Positions 42,662 to 53,739 of a DNA stretch of 64,000 nucleotides are shown here, one piece after another. How positions within the stretch are numbered: the stretch's first letter is position 1; each line of letters starts with the position of its first letter. Under the pieces are notes generated by a model that worked only from the letters and a program-made list of their open reading frames with translations, did not search any database and was not told the DNA's origin. This DNA comes from Nelumbo lutea (lineage: Eukaryota > Streptophyta > Magnoliopsida > Proteales > Nelumbonaceae). The position numbers and the translations under genes are program-made. The DNA is taken from positions 32,364,356 to 32,428,355 of the forward strand of contig JAKGHH010000007.1 in the NCBI GenBank assembly GCA_022828595.1, written 5' to 3'.

Positions 42662-44335
42662 TTATTTGGGTAAAATACAAAAACCTCTACCCTAAAGTTT
42701 TTTATCATTATAAAAACTTTCTTTATAGTTTTATTTTATCAAAAACCTCCTCTCTACTTTTGAAAAATTTAACAAGTACCTCCCTTCCGTCAATGATCAA
42801 GATGGAAAACGATAAAGAGATGATCATCTTTTTAAAATATCTATTTTACCCTTTTATAAATTAATGTGCATATTTTTTACTAAATTAGCTTTATCTCAGC
42901 AACGCTCAAACACTATTCATCTTCTTCCTCACTACGCATAGCAGCAGAATGGCGGTGCACTTCCCTCTTCAGCCTTTCTTGTTTTTACTAAAATAGCCCT
43001 CTCTCCTTTCTCAATCCTTTACTGCTTCTTTTGGGGGTAGCCAAGGCTCTGACTAACCGGTTGCACCTAAGATCAATAGTCTGTATTCTGACCTGGTTCC
43101 ACGGTCGAACAGGGCCACTAAATAGGTTCCTCTGTAGCTGAAGGTTTGTGATGGGAAATGAGAAGAGATTGCCCAGGATAATGCTCGTAAATTGGTTCAT
43201 GCTTAAGTCCAGGTAGTTCAACCGATTGAGCCATGATAGTAGCCGGTCGACTGGTCCTGTGAGATGGTTGTACAACATTGCCAGGTACTGGAGCGACAAA
43301 GGCAGAGACGAAGGTGAGAGAATGTCGGAGAGGTTATTGTGCTTGAGGTCGAGGCAGGTTAGGGCTCGTGATAAGAACGGAGGGACTGAACCAGACAGAT
43401 GGTTGTGACAGAGAATGACATTGGACAACAATGGGAGAGTTCCGATTGTTCGGGGAATCTGGCCTCTCGGTTGATTGTAGCTAAGTTCGAGCGTTTGAAG
43501 GCTCCGAAGCTCTATAAGATTCGTCAGAATCTCCTCGGTATGAAGTTACGGCTAATGGCGAGAAACTGGAGGTTCTCCAATTGTGGTAGCGTTTGAGGAA
43601 GAGTACCAATAATTCTACCGGAACAATGGAGAGCTTATCTAAGGCTAAAAGTTTACTGATTGTAGGATTGAGACGACCGGTTAGGCCAAGAGAACCAACT
43701 ATGGGATCACCTAGGTTCAAAACGGTGACCTTGTTGGCTTCACAGTACACACCGGAGAAGTTGCACAGGTTGGAGGTGAAGTCCTATGAGGAGAAGAAAT
43801 TCGAGCCTGGCATGTTCGTATTTGTGCACGTTTTCACCCGGAAAATGGAGATAGGCTAAAGGGATTACCTAGGCAACTATTACCCTTTGAAATCGAAAGG
43901 GTGTAACATAGAAAATGCGTAGAAAGGAATGCACAACAGAACTAAAAGATAGAGAGCAGAGACTGTAGGTCCACCGAAGCTCCTCATCATCTTCATCTTT
44001 GAAAAGAAACAAAGAGAGGTAGGGAACTCTGGTTTGTCGAGACGGGTCTGTAAGGGTTTTAAAGAGGAAAGGATGACCTTTTTGATACTTTTCCATGAGA
44101 AAAACCTATAGATTTTTCGTGCAAGACTACGTGAATGCTTTAATGGCGAAGCAGTTGAAGAAGATGAATAGTGTTTAAGGGGTTATAGAGTGCACTGCCA
44201 TTCTACCGCCATGTGTCATGAGGAAGAAGATGAACAATGTTTGAGCATTTGTTGAGACAGAACTATTTTAATAAAAACAGATGCACATTAATTCGTAAAA
44301 AGGTAAAATAGATATTTTGAAAAAAATGATTCAAA
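42662..44335. mobile_element. MULE-like inverted-repeat element carrying an LRR gene fragment
   Basis: Left terminus 42820-42960 and right terminus 44165-44335 are inverted copies about 140-170 bp long. Shared blocks are AAAATATCTATTTTACC, AATTAATGTGCAT, CTCAAACA and TTCATCTTCTTCCTCA. The left side extends outward to a GTAAAATACAAAAACC start near 42672 that resembles MULE ends. The right outer end is truncated at about 44335. Between the repeats lies part of a host LRR gene, so this looks like a Pack-MULE. A target duplication cannot be shown. Confidence 0.65.
42990..43840 (-). pseudogene. Captured leucine-rich-repeat gene fragment
   Basis: On the minus strand a conserved N-terminal cap (SNLCNFSGVYCEANKVTVLN) is followed by about six to eight LRRs of the plant extracellular type. 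Repeats include LLSNVILCHNHLSGSVPPFL and LNYLDLSMNQFTS. Two frameshifts split it (near 43480 and 43620). It lacks a signal peptide, a start and a C-terminal membrane or kinase part. The source gene would be an LRR receptor-like or DRT100-like protein. It sits entirely inside the inverted repeats of the MULE-like element. Confidence 0.8.
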
Positions 44336-44935
44336 CAAATATATATAACAATACATCATGCATCTCCGGCGTAAGCCATTTTTTTGGTAAACAACATGTG
44401 CCCTATGAGTTCAAATCTGCGCCCCATGGCCAGGTGCTCCAAAAATGTCCCACACACAAGTGTCCTGACACACGCAAACCCTCCTCAGCGTGTACAGAGC
44501 TAACGGACGCCCATTAGCTTGTCCGATTAGCTCCAAAATCAGCTAAAACAGAATTCTCTCCACCATTCCCGCTTTTTCTCTCGACTCTCGACATGGACCC
44601 GTGCAACCTTGCACTCCTCAAATCTAACCTTAGATCATATCCAACACCGATGACCATTACGAAAAACACATCGGAAGTCAGCTGAGTCAGGTAGGTGGCA
44701 ATACGCTACCGAGCTATGCGTTATGGGCTCAGGCCATTTAGAGGTCAGCCGAGTCAATGGGTTATATTGAGCTACACATGTGTGGTCGCGTAGCGTGATC
44801 GTGTAGGGCGGTCATGTAGCTCGGTCGTGTAGTGCGGTTGTGTAGTGGTGTGTCTGTTCTGTGTGGTGTGCGCGCATGTGGTGTATTGGGCGCTCAACGT
44901 TTTGCTTGAAAAATGTGCTCTTTATTAATATTGAA
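44336..44935. other. 3' interior of the minus-strand gypsy element or its flank
   Basis: Read on the minus strand this follows the pol stop codon. GT-rich short repeats (GTGTAGTGCGGTTG-like) lie at 44780-44870. No LTR matching 50146-50717 is present, so the 3' end of the element is missing. Confidence 0.45.
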
Positions 44936-45900
44936 TCATTGATAGTACATCCAAAGGTTTCCTATGTTCCAACTCCTCAATATTGGTTGGCCATCCAGGT
45001 CTTCGAGCCTGTAGGTGCCCGGACCAAGAACGTTGGTGACTCTATACGGCCCTTCCCAGTTTGGTCCGAGCTTTCCTTTTCCGGCGCGGGCACTATGACT
45101 TTGCGAAGGACGAGGTCACCTGTCTTGAACTCACGTCTTCTAACTTTAGTGTTGTAGTACTTCGCCATCCTCTGCTGTTGTGCTACCATCCTGGGGCCGG
45201 TGTACAACCGTCATCTGATGGTCGATCTTCAGGTCAAAGCAGAGGGCCTCAAACTTTCCATCGGTGAACTGTGTCTCGTTATCTATGATGAAGATGCGTG
45301 GAACACTGAATCGGTAGACAATACTTTGCTAGAAAAAGTTTCGGGCATTATGCGTAGTAATGCATGCCAAAGCTTCAGCTTCCACCCATTTGGTGAAGTA
45401 GTCTACCGCCACTAGGAGGAACTTTTTTTGAGCAACCATAGTAGGAAAGGGGCTGAGGATGTCCATCCCTCATTGCGCGAACAGCCATGGGCTGATGATT
45501 GGCTTCAGGGGGACTACAGGCTAGTGATGGAGATTGGAGTGTCACTGACAACTGTCGCAACTTTGAACTGATTGGGCTACATCTTGCTTCATCGTCGGTC
45601 ATAAATAACCTTGTCGGAGTGCCTTATGTGCCAGTGTGCGTGCGCAACAGATACATTCGTGGATCTCCTTGATGACGTAGTCTGCCTCAGATGGGGAGAG
45701 GCATTTCAGGTAGGGGAGAGTGTGTGAGCAGAAGTAGAGCTGACCTTGGATAAGGCAATATCAAGCTAGTTTGTGTTGGAGTTTCTTCGCTTTTGTCCGA
45801 TCTTCTGGAAGTGTGCCTTCTCGGATGTACTATGTTGTGGGGTCCATCCAGGATGGGTTGTGCTGTATCGAGAGGATAAGGAGAGTTGTTGGTGCAATGT
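44936..45900 (-). pseudogene. gypsy integrase, decayed
   Basis: Pieces include the zinc-binding N-terminus (EADYVIKEIHECICCARTLA near 45640-45720), the catalytic core (FLLVAVDYFTKWVEAEAL, IFIIDNETQFTDGKFEA, 45240-45440) and the C-terminal domain ([20 protein letters not shown] near 45110-45170). Pol ends [19 protein letters not shown] then TGA. The segment carrying the third acidic residue looks damaged by a frameshift near 45210. Confidence 0.85.
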
Positions 45901-46009
45901 TCGGCTAGGCTAGAGTGCCCAACTGTGCTATCTTGTCGAGGTCGGTTGTCGGGGAGTTGACTAACTTGGATAGTGCATTGGCTCGTATGTTCTCAGCTTT
46001 AGGAATCTG

Positions 46010-46468
46010 CTAGATGTTGAAGTGCTCAAGTCGGTGGATGAGCTCTTGCACCTTCTGTAGGTAACTTGCCATCATGGGCGTTTTCGTTTCAAATTGTCCG
46101 TGGATCTGGTTGAATACCAATCGAGAATCATTGAAGGCTTCTACTCTCCAAGCTCCCAAGACTAGGGCGAGGCGTAGCCCGGTGATCAAGGCCTCATACT
46201 TAGTTTCATTGTTGGACACTTTAAACTCGAACCTGAGGGCATGATCTAACATCGTGTCATCCGGGCCGAAGAGAATAAGGCCGGCTCTACTGCCTTGGTG
46301 ATTGGATAGGCCATCCATGTGCAGGGTCCATACTTGTGGCGGTGGGGTAGGATCCTCGGTGGTGAATGTGCATTCGGCAATGAAGTCAGCTAGGGACTGA
46401 ACTTTGATCACGGGCCAGGGTGAGTCTTCAATGTTGAAGTCACTCAGCTCTACGCTCCATTTGATCAA
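46010..46468 (-). CDS. gypsy RNase H domain piece (part of a broken pol)
   Basis: An uninterrupted minus-strand frame encodes WTLHMDGLSNHQGSRAGLIL with the first catalytic Asp, NNETKYEALITGLRLA with the Glu, and VEAFNDSRLVFNQIHG, where the usual DSQ-type Asp is present. This class of RNase H, placed after the RT-linked one, is typical of gypsy elements with an additional RNase H domain. It is part of a polyprotein broken elsewhere, so it is not an independent gene. Confidence 0.8.
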   Translation of the reverse strand: MIKWSVELSDFNIEDSPWPVIKVQSLADFIAECTFTTEDPTPPPQVWTLHMDGLSNHQGSRAGLILFGPDDTMLDHALRFEFKVSNNETKYEALITGLRLALVLGAWRVEAFNDSRLVFNQIHGQFETKTPMMASYLQKVQELIHRLEHFNI

Positions 46469-46657
46469 GCGGCTAGATGCTTTTGGCCTTTGGAGGATTT
46501 ACTTAAGTGGCTGGTCAATGAGCACTCGAATACTGTGGGCCTGAAAGTATGGTCTGCACTTTCTGGCCAAGGTGACCAGAGCCAGAGCCATTTTCTCCAA
46601 GTTGGAGTATCGGGTTTCCATACCACTAAGGACTTTGCTGGCGTAGTAGATCGGCCT

Positions 46658-47700
46658 CTATACCCAGCCTTCCTCCTTGACCAGTACCGAGCTGGCGACC
46701 TCATCCCCGTCCAAGAGGTAGAGTAATAGTTCATGCCCTGGGCTCAGCTTGGTGAGGAGAGGTGGCGAGCTCAGGTATTGCTTCAGTTCTTGGAAGGACT
46801 GTTTGCATTCCTCAGTCCATTGGAAGTCCTTTGGTTGCTTAAGGGCTTTGAAGAAGGGCAGACATCGGTCTACAAATTTGGACATAACCTACTAAGGGCA
46901 GCTACTCTACCGGTGAGTCGTTGCACATCTTTGTGAGTTCGGGGCGATTGCATGTCGAGGATGGCTCGTATTTTCTCTGGATTTGCCTCAATTCCCCTTT
47001 GTGTCACCATGAACCCCAGGAATTTACCTAAGCTGACCCCGAAAGCACATGTAGTCAGGTTCAGTTTCATCTTATACATCCTGAGGGTTCCGAAGACTTC
47101 CTTTAGGTCGGCAAGGTGGTGCTCGGCCTTTTTGCTCTTCACTAGCATGTCGTCAACGTATGCTTCTACATTTTGGCCGAGCTGATCCTTGAACACCTCA
47201 TTCACCAGCCGTTGGTAAGTGGCACCAGCATTTTTGAGGCCGAAGGGCATTACCTTGTAGCAATATAAGCTGCGATCAATGATGAAAGTTATTTTCTCCT
47301 GGTCATTGGGATGCATTTGGATATGATTGTACCTGAGAAGGCATCCATAAAGCTCATGAGTTCATGGACTGTCGTTGCATCGACAAGTTGGTTGATCCTT
47401 GGTAGAGGAAATTTGTCTTTGGGGCAGGCTTTGTTTAGGTCGGTGAAGTCGATGCATATCCTCCACTTTCCATTAGATTTCTTCACCATTACCATATTGG
47501 TCAACCAGTTGGGGTATTTGACTTCCTGAATGAAGCCAGTGTCGAGTAACTTTTGTACTTCGTCTGCGATCACTTGCCATCATTCTATTGTGAAGCTCCT
47601 CTTCCTCTACTTGATAGGTCGATAGCGGGGGTCGGCGTTCAAACGGTGTGCGATGACTTCGGGGTCGATCCCTAGCATATCTGTTGTTGACCAGGCAAAT
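46658..47700 (-). pseudogene. gypsy reverse transcriptase, decayed
   Basis: Three overlapping frames give the RT in order: ANMVMVKKSNGKWRICIDFTDLNKACPKD-type N-terminus (47289-47573; the visible segment reads NWLTNMVMVKKSNGKWR), the palm with the EAYVDDMLVKSKKAEHHL box (46870-47316), and the thumb and connection (46658-46885). The YVDD catalytic box is intact. At least two frameshifts separate the pieces. Confidence 0.88.
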
Positions 47701-48038
47701 ACGTCGGCGTGGTCCCTCAGTAGCTATACAATCTCTTCCCAGGGCAGTCATCTAGGAGAGATCCGACCTAGACTGTCCTTTCAGGGTCTTCTTCTTTGAG
47801 CGGCACCTGGATGAGGTCTTCAACAAGTTGGCTGCGTTGTGCTCTCACATCATCCCTTAGGTCATAAGCTTTTGCCATCAATGTTTTTGTGGTTGGGCGT
47901 GGTCCTTGGCAAGAGAGCAAATAGCACTGCCGTGCAGTTCTTTGGTCTCCACATGCTACCCCTATGCCATATTCGGTGGGGAATTTCATGGTGAGATGGA
48001 ATGTGGAGACCATAACCTGCAAAGAATTAAGGGTTGGC

Positions 48039-48320
48039 CTACCGTGCAGTTCTTTGGACAATGAAGTGTACCATGGTCGTCGTAGTAATGTCACTGTCTC
48101 CAATCAGTAGGGGGAGGGTTATTCTTCCAATGGGCAGGAGGGACTCCCCAAAGAAGCCCATTAGGGGAGTGTTGACGGGAGTGAGGCTCTCTTTGCCGAT
48201 TCCAAGCTTCTCAAATGCGTCCTCGAAGAGTACATCGGTGGAGCTACCCGTGTTAACCAAGATCGACCTTATCTCAAAGTTGGCTACCTCAACTGTGATT
48301 ACCAAGTCGTCGTCATGCAT
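48039..48320 (-). pseudogene. gypsy aspartic protease, catalytic Asp replaced
   Basis: The frame reads VANFEIRSILVNTGSSTDVL, where family members have DTGSS; the catalytic Asp is Asn here. A downstream MGFFGESLLPIGRITLPLLI block is typical of this protease family. A single G-to-A change would account for the Asn codon. Confidence 0.85.
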
Positions 48321-48538
48321 GGTCTGAACCCTCGGAGGTCATCGTCGGTGAATGTGATGGACTGGTCGCACTTCTTCTTGTGCCCTCGATTGTCGATTTC
48401 GCACAGTCGCACATACTTCTTGTGCCCTGAGCTACTATCCCCTCCTACGATGATTCCACCCAATATGACGTGGATCACACCAGCAGGGGGAGCTCGAGGC
48501 AGTGGTTGAGCATCCTCCGCAGTGCTGTTCCTCTTGTG

Positions 48539-50065
48539 CTAGCTTCTCGCTCTTGATGAATCCACTGAGGTATCCGGCCTGATTTGGTCTTCAATGTGGT
48601 TGTGCAGGTCGAAGCAATTCTCCGTGTCATGGCCATGATATCTATGGAACTCGCAATACTTATTGTGGTTCCTTTTGTTGGTTTGTGTTTTCATCTTCTC
48701 GGGCCAATGAACGTAGTTGCGGTCGCGGATTTGCATCAGGACTTCAGACTGTGGAATATTAAGCAACGTGAAGTTCTGATAGGTCGGTGGGGGTGTCTGT
48801 GGTCTGTGGTCGGGTCGGCGGTCTTGCCTCTTATGGTCACGATCTGATCTTTCTAACTTTCGCTCCTCAGTATCTTTCCTCCTCTTGTCGAGCCTCTCTT
48901 CCTCATCCCGTAGTTGTGTCTGCGCTTCTTCTGCGTTGATATACTTCTGCGCATGGCTCATCAGCGCAGACAAGGTTTGCGAAGGGTTCTTGGAGATGGA
49001 GAAGTTGAGTGGGGATGGGCGGAGGCCGTGTTGGATAGTGGTGACAGCCACAGACTAGTTCATGTTCCTGACCTGTAGTGCTTCCTTGTTGAATCTTGCC
49101 AGGTAGTCCCTAAGGGACTCGTTTTTCCTCTATCGCACCTGCATGAGGCTGACCAAGGTCTTCTAATGCTTTTGACTCGTTGTGAACTGAGCACGAAACT
49201 AGGTTTCCAGTTGTTCCCACGACGCTATTGATCATGGTGGCAGGGAGGAATACCAGGTTAGGGCTGGACCTACGAGGGTGGCCACTAAGGTTTTACACAT
49301 CAAGCCCTTGGAGGATCTGTGCAACATTAACTGAGCCTTCAATGCCTTGATATGGTCGGTGGGATCAGTGTTTCCATCGTACTTGTCAAGCTGAGGTGCC
49401 CGCCATCTTGTAGGAGGTACCTCGTCCACAATTTCATGGGTGAAGGGCGATTCCTTGGCCATGGGCACAGCCGGTGGTGCGGGCTGATCTACTACCAGCG
49501 CCATGCTTCTCTAGCTGCGCTCTAGCTCTTCTAAGCATTGTCGGAGTTCCCGAATCTCGTCATCCCTTTAGTCCAGGGCCGCGATGTGCGTTGTCGTTTC
49601 CTTCTTGGGGCACGCAGTGCGGTCTTTCACGAAGCTAGACTCGGGGACGGAGACCACACGAGGTGGCGTTCGTCTACCGAGCCTTTCCTTGTCAGGGATC
49701 CACGTGGTTTGGTGCGTCATGCTATGAGAGCGGGCAGAGGGGGCCGACCTTCTTGTTGTATTCTGCTTTTCTTGGTTGGACTACGCTATGCCCATGTCTG
49801 CTCGGCTCACTTTGGAGTCCTCGAGACGAGGTTCATCCTTCGTGCGCGTCAGTGCATAAGGGGGAATGGTCTTGCTAGGTGGTGCCACGGATCCTAAATT
49901 CTACATCATTTCAAAGATTTTGTCGACCTTTTCTTTGATTACTCAAAACTGCCCAGGATCAACCACAGTTGCAGGCTGTGGAATTTCTTGATGCGGAGGA
50001 TTGCGGTGGTGAGACTCCTGAGATGGGGATCGGCCTGTTGATTGTTTGGGCTGGTTCTTAGGCAT
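48539..50065 (-). pseudogene. gypsy gag, decayed
   Basis: It begins MPKNQPKQSTGRSPSQ at ATG 50065. A gag core KYDGNTDPTDHIKALKAQLM lies near 49340-49395. A long open C-terminal piece (48539-49051) carries KYINAEEAQTQ, an Arg/Asp-rich stretch and a CEFHRYHGHDTENC zinc-knuckle-like motif. Several stops interrupt the middle. Confidence 0.85.
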
Positions 50066-50145
50066 CTTGATCGCTTTCTTGATAGCGCAATGAGGAAGGA
50101 TTTTCAGGAAAGGCTTTTTGTGCATTCCCATAGACGGCTCCAATC

Positions 50146-50717
50146 TGATGCCGCTCAATCCAAGGTAGTGCACGAACTGAGGAGAGCAACTAGATAGTCC
50201 TTGCTGATAGGGCGAGGCCGCGCTTCAAGACCTCTGATCAAGAAAGGAGGAGTCAGAGGCTCGCGGAGTTATCCCCGGTAAATACTTCGATGCTCAAGTC
50301 AGTAGAAGGTGGTAGATGGTCGGGCCGAGCTTATAAGGATGCTGGTCCGAGCTAAGTAGCAGTACTAGTGTCAGAAGTTGGGGGCCCTTACCTCAAGCAT
50401 GGAATACCTTTTTATAGCCGAAGATCCGTGTCCTAGTCGGATTGGGCTTTTGGGGTTGTTAGGATGATGTTAGCCGCTGAGGTATTTAGGATAGAGTCTC
50501 ATTCCCCAGCGGAGTCATCTTCCTTATTCCTCTTTATCTGTAGTTGTGCTCATCCACATGACGTATAGTTGACGTGGCTGAAAGGAGATGGAGGGCCACC
50601 ATAATAGCGTAGCTCGACTGAGCTATGCCGATGTGGCCATGCTATATCAACATAGCCGGGCGATAACTAGACAGTCACGTGTCTCATAGGGCCAGCTTAA
50701 CCATGACCCGAATAACA
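50146..50717 (-). repeat. 5' LTR of the minus-strand gypsy element
   Basis: On the minus strand it begins TGTTATTCGGG (50717) and ends GCGGCATCA (50146) before the primer site. A TATA box CTATAAAAAGG lies at about 50407-50418. ACTTGAGCATCGAAGTATTT near 50283-50302 is the R/U5 motif shared with the other gypsy LTRs of the window. Confidence 0.8.
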
Positions 50718-51225
50718 AGTTGCAAAAGGAAGATCGGTATGGGCACAAGTTTGCCATGACGGAAGCCAATGTTTTAGAAAAAAGGGGTTAAGGGGAAGTT
50801 ATTAATGACGCATGGCACCGAATACCAAAAATTCTTTAATGATTCTAACGCTGCCCATCCTTGTGCTAGATTTATCGAGCATCTTCCAATACTCCTGCAT
50901 GCCACGTCGAGAATCCTTCCTTCACATTCCAGAGCAACCAAACACCATCTAAAGCATATATGGTTTGCCTTCATGCATGCCTCCCACAATAATAAATGAG
51001 TCATGTGGGATTTTGGATGATATTCCAAATCAAGTGTCGAGATTCATGGATGGAGGAGACGCGCATCAATTATAGTATTTCCTTGTTATTTCCCTTAAGC
51101 ATCTCTCAGCAATGACAGCACAAATTCAATCATTTCTCGCCACTTCAACCCATGTCCTTATTAGCTTTCCCTTGCCTCTAAATTTCTTCAACATATAATA
51201 AATCACTTCTTCTTATCGGTGTTTT
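50718..51225. other. Unassigned spacer
   Basis: No coding or repeat terminus is recognised beyond the LTR edge. Confidence 0.4.
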
Positions 51226-51637
51226 TAGAGTGTTAATTGCATTGGATTAGGTCTAATTCGATCCAATCCATTGCAAATGGACCCGGATCAATTCAATCCA
51301 CTGATTATTTTGGATAATTTTGGATCGGTCCAATTTAATGTTTGGACTGTCCAAATTATTCAAATTTGTTTTAATTTAGATTAATTTTAATTCAAACTTA
51401 ATCCATGGACATCTATATTCTTATCTTCTATCAATGGACCAGAATATTGGCTCAATCCAACCCAATTCAATATAAATTCATTATGGATGGATCAAGTCCA
51501 ATCCAATCCAATAAATACTTTAGATTATTAAGTTTGGACTGGTCTAATTCAATATATCTTATTGATCCATCCAATCCATAAAAAATGATTTTGGTTTGGA
51601 CGAGATCCAATCCAAAACCAGTCCATTGACACCCCTA
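51226..51637. mobile_element. hAT-like MITE of the TAGGGGTGTCAATGG family, copy A
   Basis: Termini TAGAGTGTTAATTG and CCATTGACACCCCTA enclose about 410 bp rich in GATCCAAT and TGGATTGG motifs. Copy B is at 58158-58562. The target duplication is not preserved here. Confidence 0.7.
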
Positions 51638-51849
51638 CATGTTGCCATAGTCTCTTTTAATTTGATAAAATAAAAAACTATTCTATCTGGTGTTTTTTCT
51701 TTTGAATCTGGTTGACTCATCAGAGAGCATGTCTTAACCAATGTCAAAGTAGCATTTGCAGTTGCACAATATTTCCCATAATACTTGTATGTTAGCAAAT
51801 TGGAGTTCGTTTATTTTCATTTTATTATCAATATAAATATATAACATCT

Positions 51850-52570
51850 AGGGGTGGCAATTTTTCACCCAACCCGTTGAATTCGCCCAACCCACCCAGT
51901 ATCTAACCCGTTCAACCCGCCCATTTAGTTGCTAGGTTGTGTAATTAACCCATCACCCAACCCAATCCATAATGGGTTGGGTTGTGGATAACCATTATGG
52001 ACATTAGTATTAATTTCTTAGCATTTTTTTTTATTTTATTCATTTGAATTAAATAACTTATAATTAATGCATTAATTTTCTATTAATTATTGACTAAATT
52101 TAGTTTTGTCTTGAATCAACACACTTCACCCAATATAAATCCAAATCAATTTGACCCAAGTCCGAACCAATTCAATGCGGTCTGACCCGATCCGAGTCGA
52201 CCCGAATCCAAAATAGACCTTGGACGGGATGGCTTGGTACTGCTTGCTTTGCCCGGTTTGGGTCATCCAGTCTAACCATTATTCATGCAGTCGGCTCGTC
52301 CCGACACAAGTTGATACTGGTCGACCCAAATCTAAAACGGGTCAGACCAGCAGGGGTCTGAACACTGAACCACTCCACTTGCTTTGCCCGGGTTTGGATC
52401 ATCCAGTTTGGTTTATATCCGTACAAACCGACCCGAATCCGGCTTGGTCCGATTTACTTATTTTGATCCGCTTCGGACCAATCGGTTTGGCCCCAAACCC
52501 ATGCACAAACCTGATATGAGCCGACCCAAGTCAATCCACCATTGGCTGAACCATCCCGGTCGAGGTTTGA
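51850..52570. repeat. MITE-like region rich in ACCCG motifs
   Basis: Begins CTAGGGGTGGCAATTTTT at 51849, a typical hAT-type terminus, and contains many CCAACCCG, GACCCGA and GGTTTGG repeats. Two blocks around CTTGCTTTGCCCGG (near 52240 and 52379) are direct repeats about 140 bp apart. The right end is not clear. Confidence 0.5.
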
Positions 52571-53412
52571 GAAATACTTACTTGGATAAGTGCATTTACC
52601 CATGTTCTTTTATTTCTCATGTAAATAAGGCAATGACCATATTAGCCATTAAAATCCATTATTAAAAATGACATTTTTGTCCCATTCAAGTGTTGACAAC
52701 TTTCCCTCTAAGTGGGAAAGTTATTTACCCACGTAGGAGATAGATATCACTTATTCGGGTAAATGATACACAGGAAAATAAACTTTCCTTAGCCCCCACA
52801 TAAATTGAAAAAAGAACATGCAATTCTTGGTCAATAGAAACCAAAATCCCATTGAGAAACTTTCCCCTCTCTTAAAATCTAAAAAAAAAACGCCCCCTAA
52901 ATATAATTCAGATATGGAAACCATCCATAAAAATTAAACATTATTTTACTAGCATTAGATCATATCATATGAGCTTAATACTTATAAATGGTAGTTTTCC
53001 TAATATTACTCCTTCGTTAATTAACGTTTGACTATGTGAAACAAGACAAGCGATGGAGATTTTTTGGATGATGCTTGCAAAGAGCATACGACTGATCATT
53101 TCTAGGAAGCCACGTAACACATTTATCATTTGCGAGTAAGCCATCCCAAAAAATTTTCCACATAAATATCTGAAGGCAGTATAGAATTTTGAACTTCCAT
53201 AAGTGGCTCTAGTTGAAGTAAGTAGTAGAGGAAAATGAGTTCTGAATGAAAAAATAGTAGTATCTACCCAATGAGTTTCTTTTATAGCTCTATCTCTTTC
53301 AATATCTGGATTAGGTGTATGAGAAGTTATATGATTTTTTGTTTTTTAACTTTTGGTGACAGGCTAACCCCGTCTTATGTAGATTTGATGTGCCATGTCA
53401 GCATGGCTCTCC
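52571..53412. other. Unassigned AT-rich spacer
   Basis: No feature is recognised. Confidence 0.4.
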
Positions 53413-53668
53413 TTGCTTCCTTATCATTTATCTAATTTGTAGTTTTTTCTTGAATTTTTATTTTTAAAATTGAACAAAATTATTCAATTAGCTAATCTTT
53501 TTAAGTTTTTAAGACTTTCATCTCTCCTCGTTAACTCTCTTTGCTTCCTTATCATTTATCTAATTTGCAGTTTTTCTTGAATTTTTATTTTTAAAATTAA
53601 ACAAAATTACTCAATTAACCAATCTTTAAGTCTTTCAGACTTTAACCATTCCATTAAATTGCTTAAAA
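53413..53668 (+). repeat. Tandem duplication, two units of 128 bp
   Basis: Unit 1 starts at 53413 and unit 2 at 53541, both with TTGCTTCCTTATCATTTATC and continuing through GAATTTTTATTTTTAAAATT. A few substitutions and small indels separate them. Confidence 0.85.
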
Positions 53669-53739
53669 TTCATTTACTTTTTTTTTTCTTTTTTATTCGC
53701 TCTCTCCTCTCCTCATTAATCTAATAAACCAAAGCAATT

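Larger units (their letters stand above)
44936..50717 (-). mobile_element. Ty3/gypsy element, minus strand, 3' LTR missing
   Basis: The 5' LTR (50146-50717) is followed by a primer site (complement near 50121-50144), gag, protease, RT, RNase H and integrase, with the pol stop at 44936-44938. The LTR start TGTTATTCGGGTCATGG and the gag resemble those of the element at 13521-19594, so the two belong to the same group, probably Tat-like. Many stops and frameshifts are present. No second LTR or target duplication is visible. Confidence 0.88.

Noticed and set aside
46010..46468. Stand-alone cellular RNase H gene
   Set aside because: It sits in order between gypsy RT and integrase on the same strand, so it is part of that pol.
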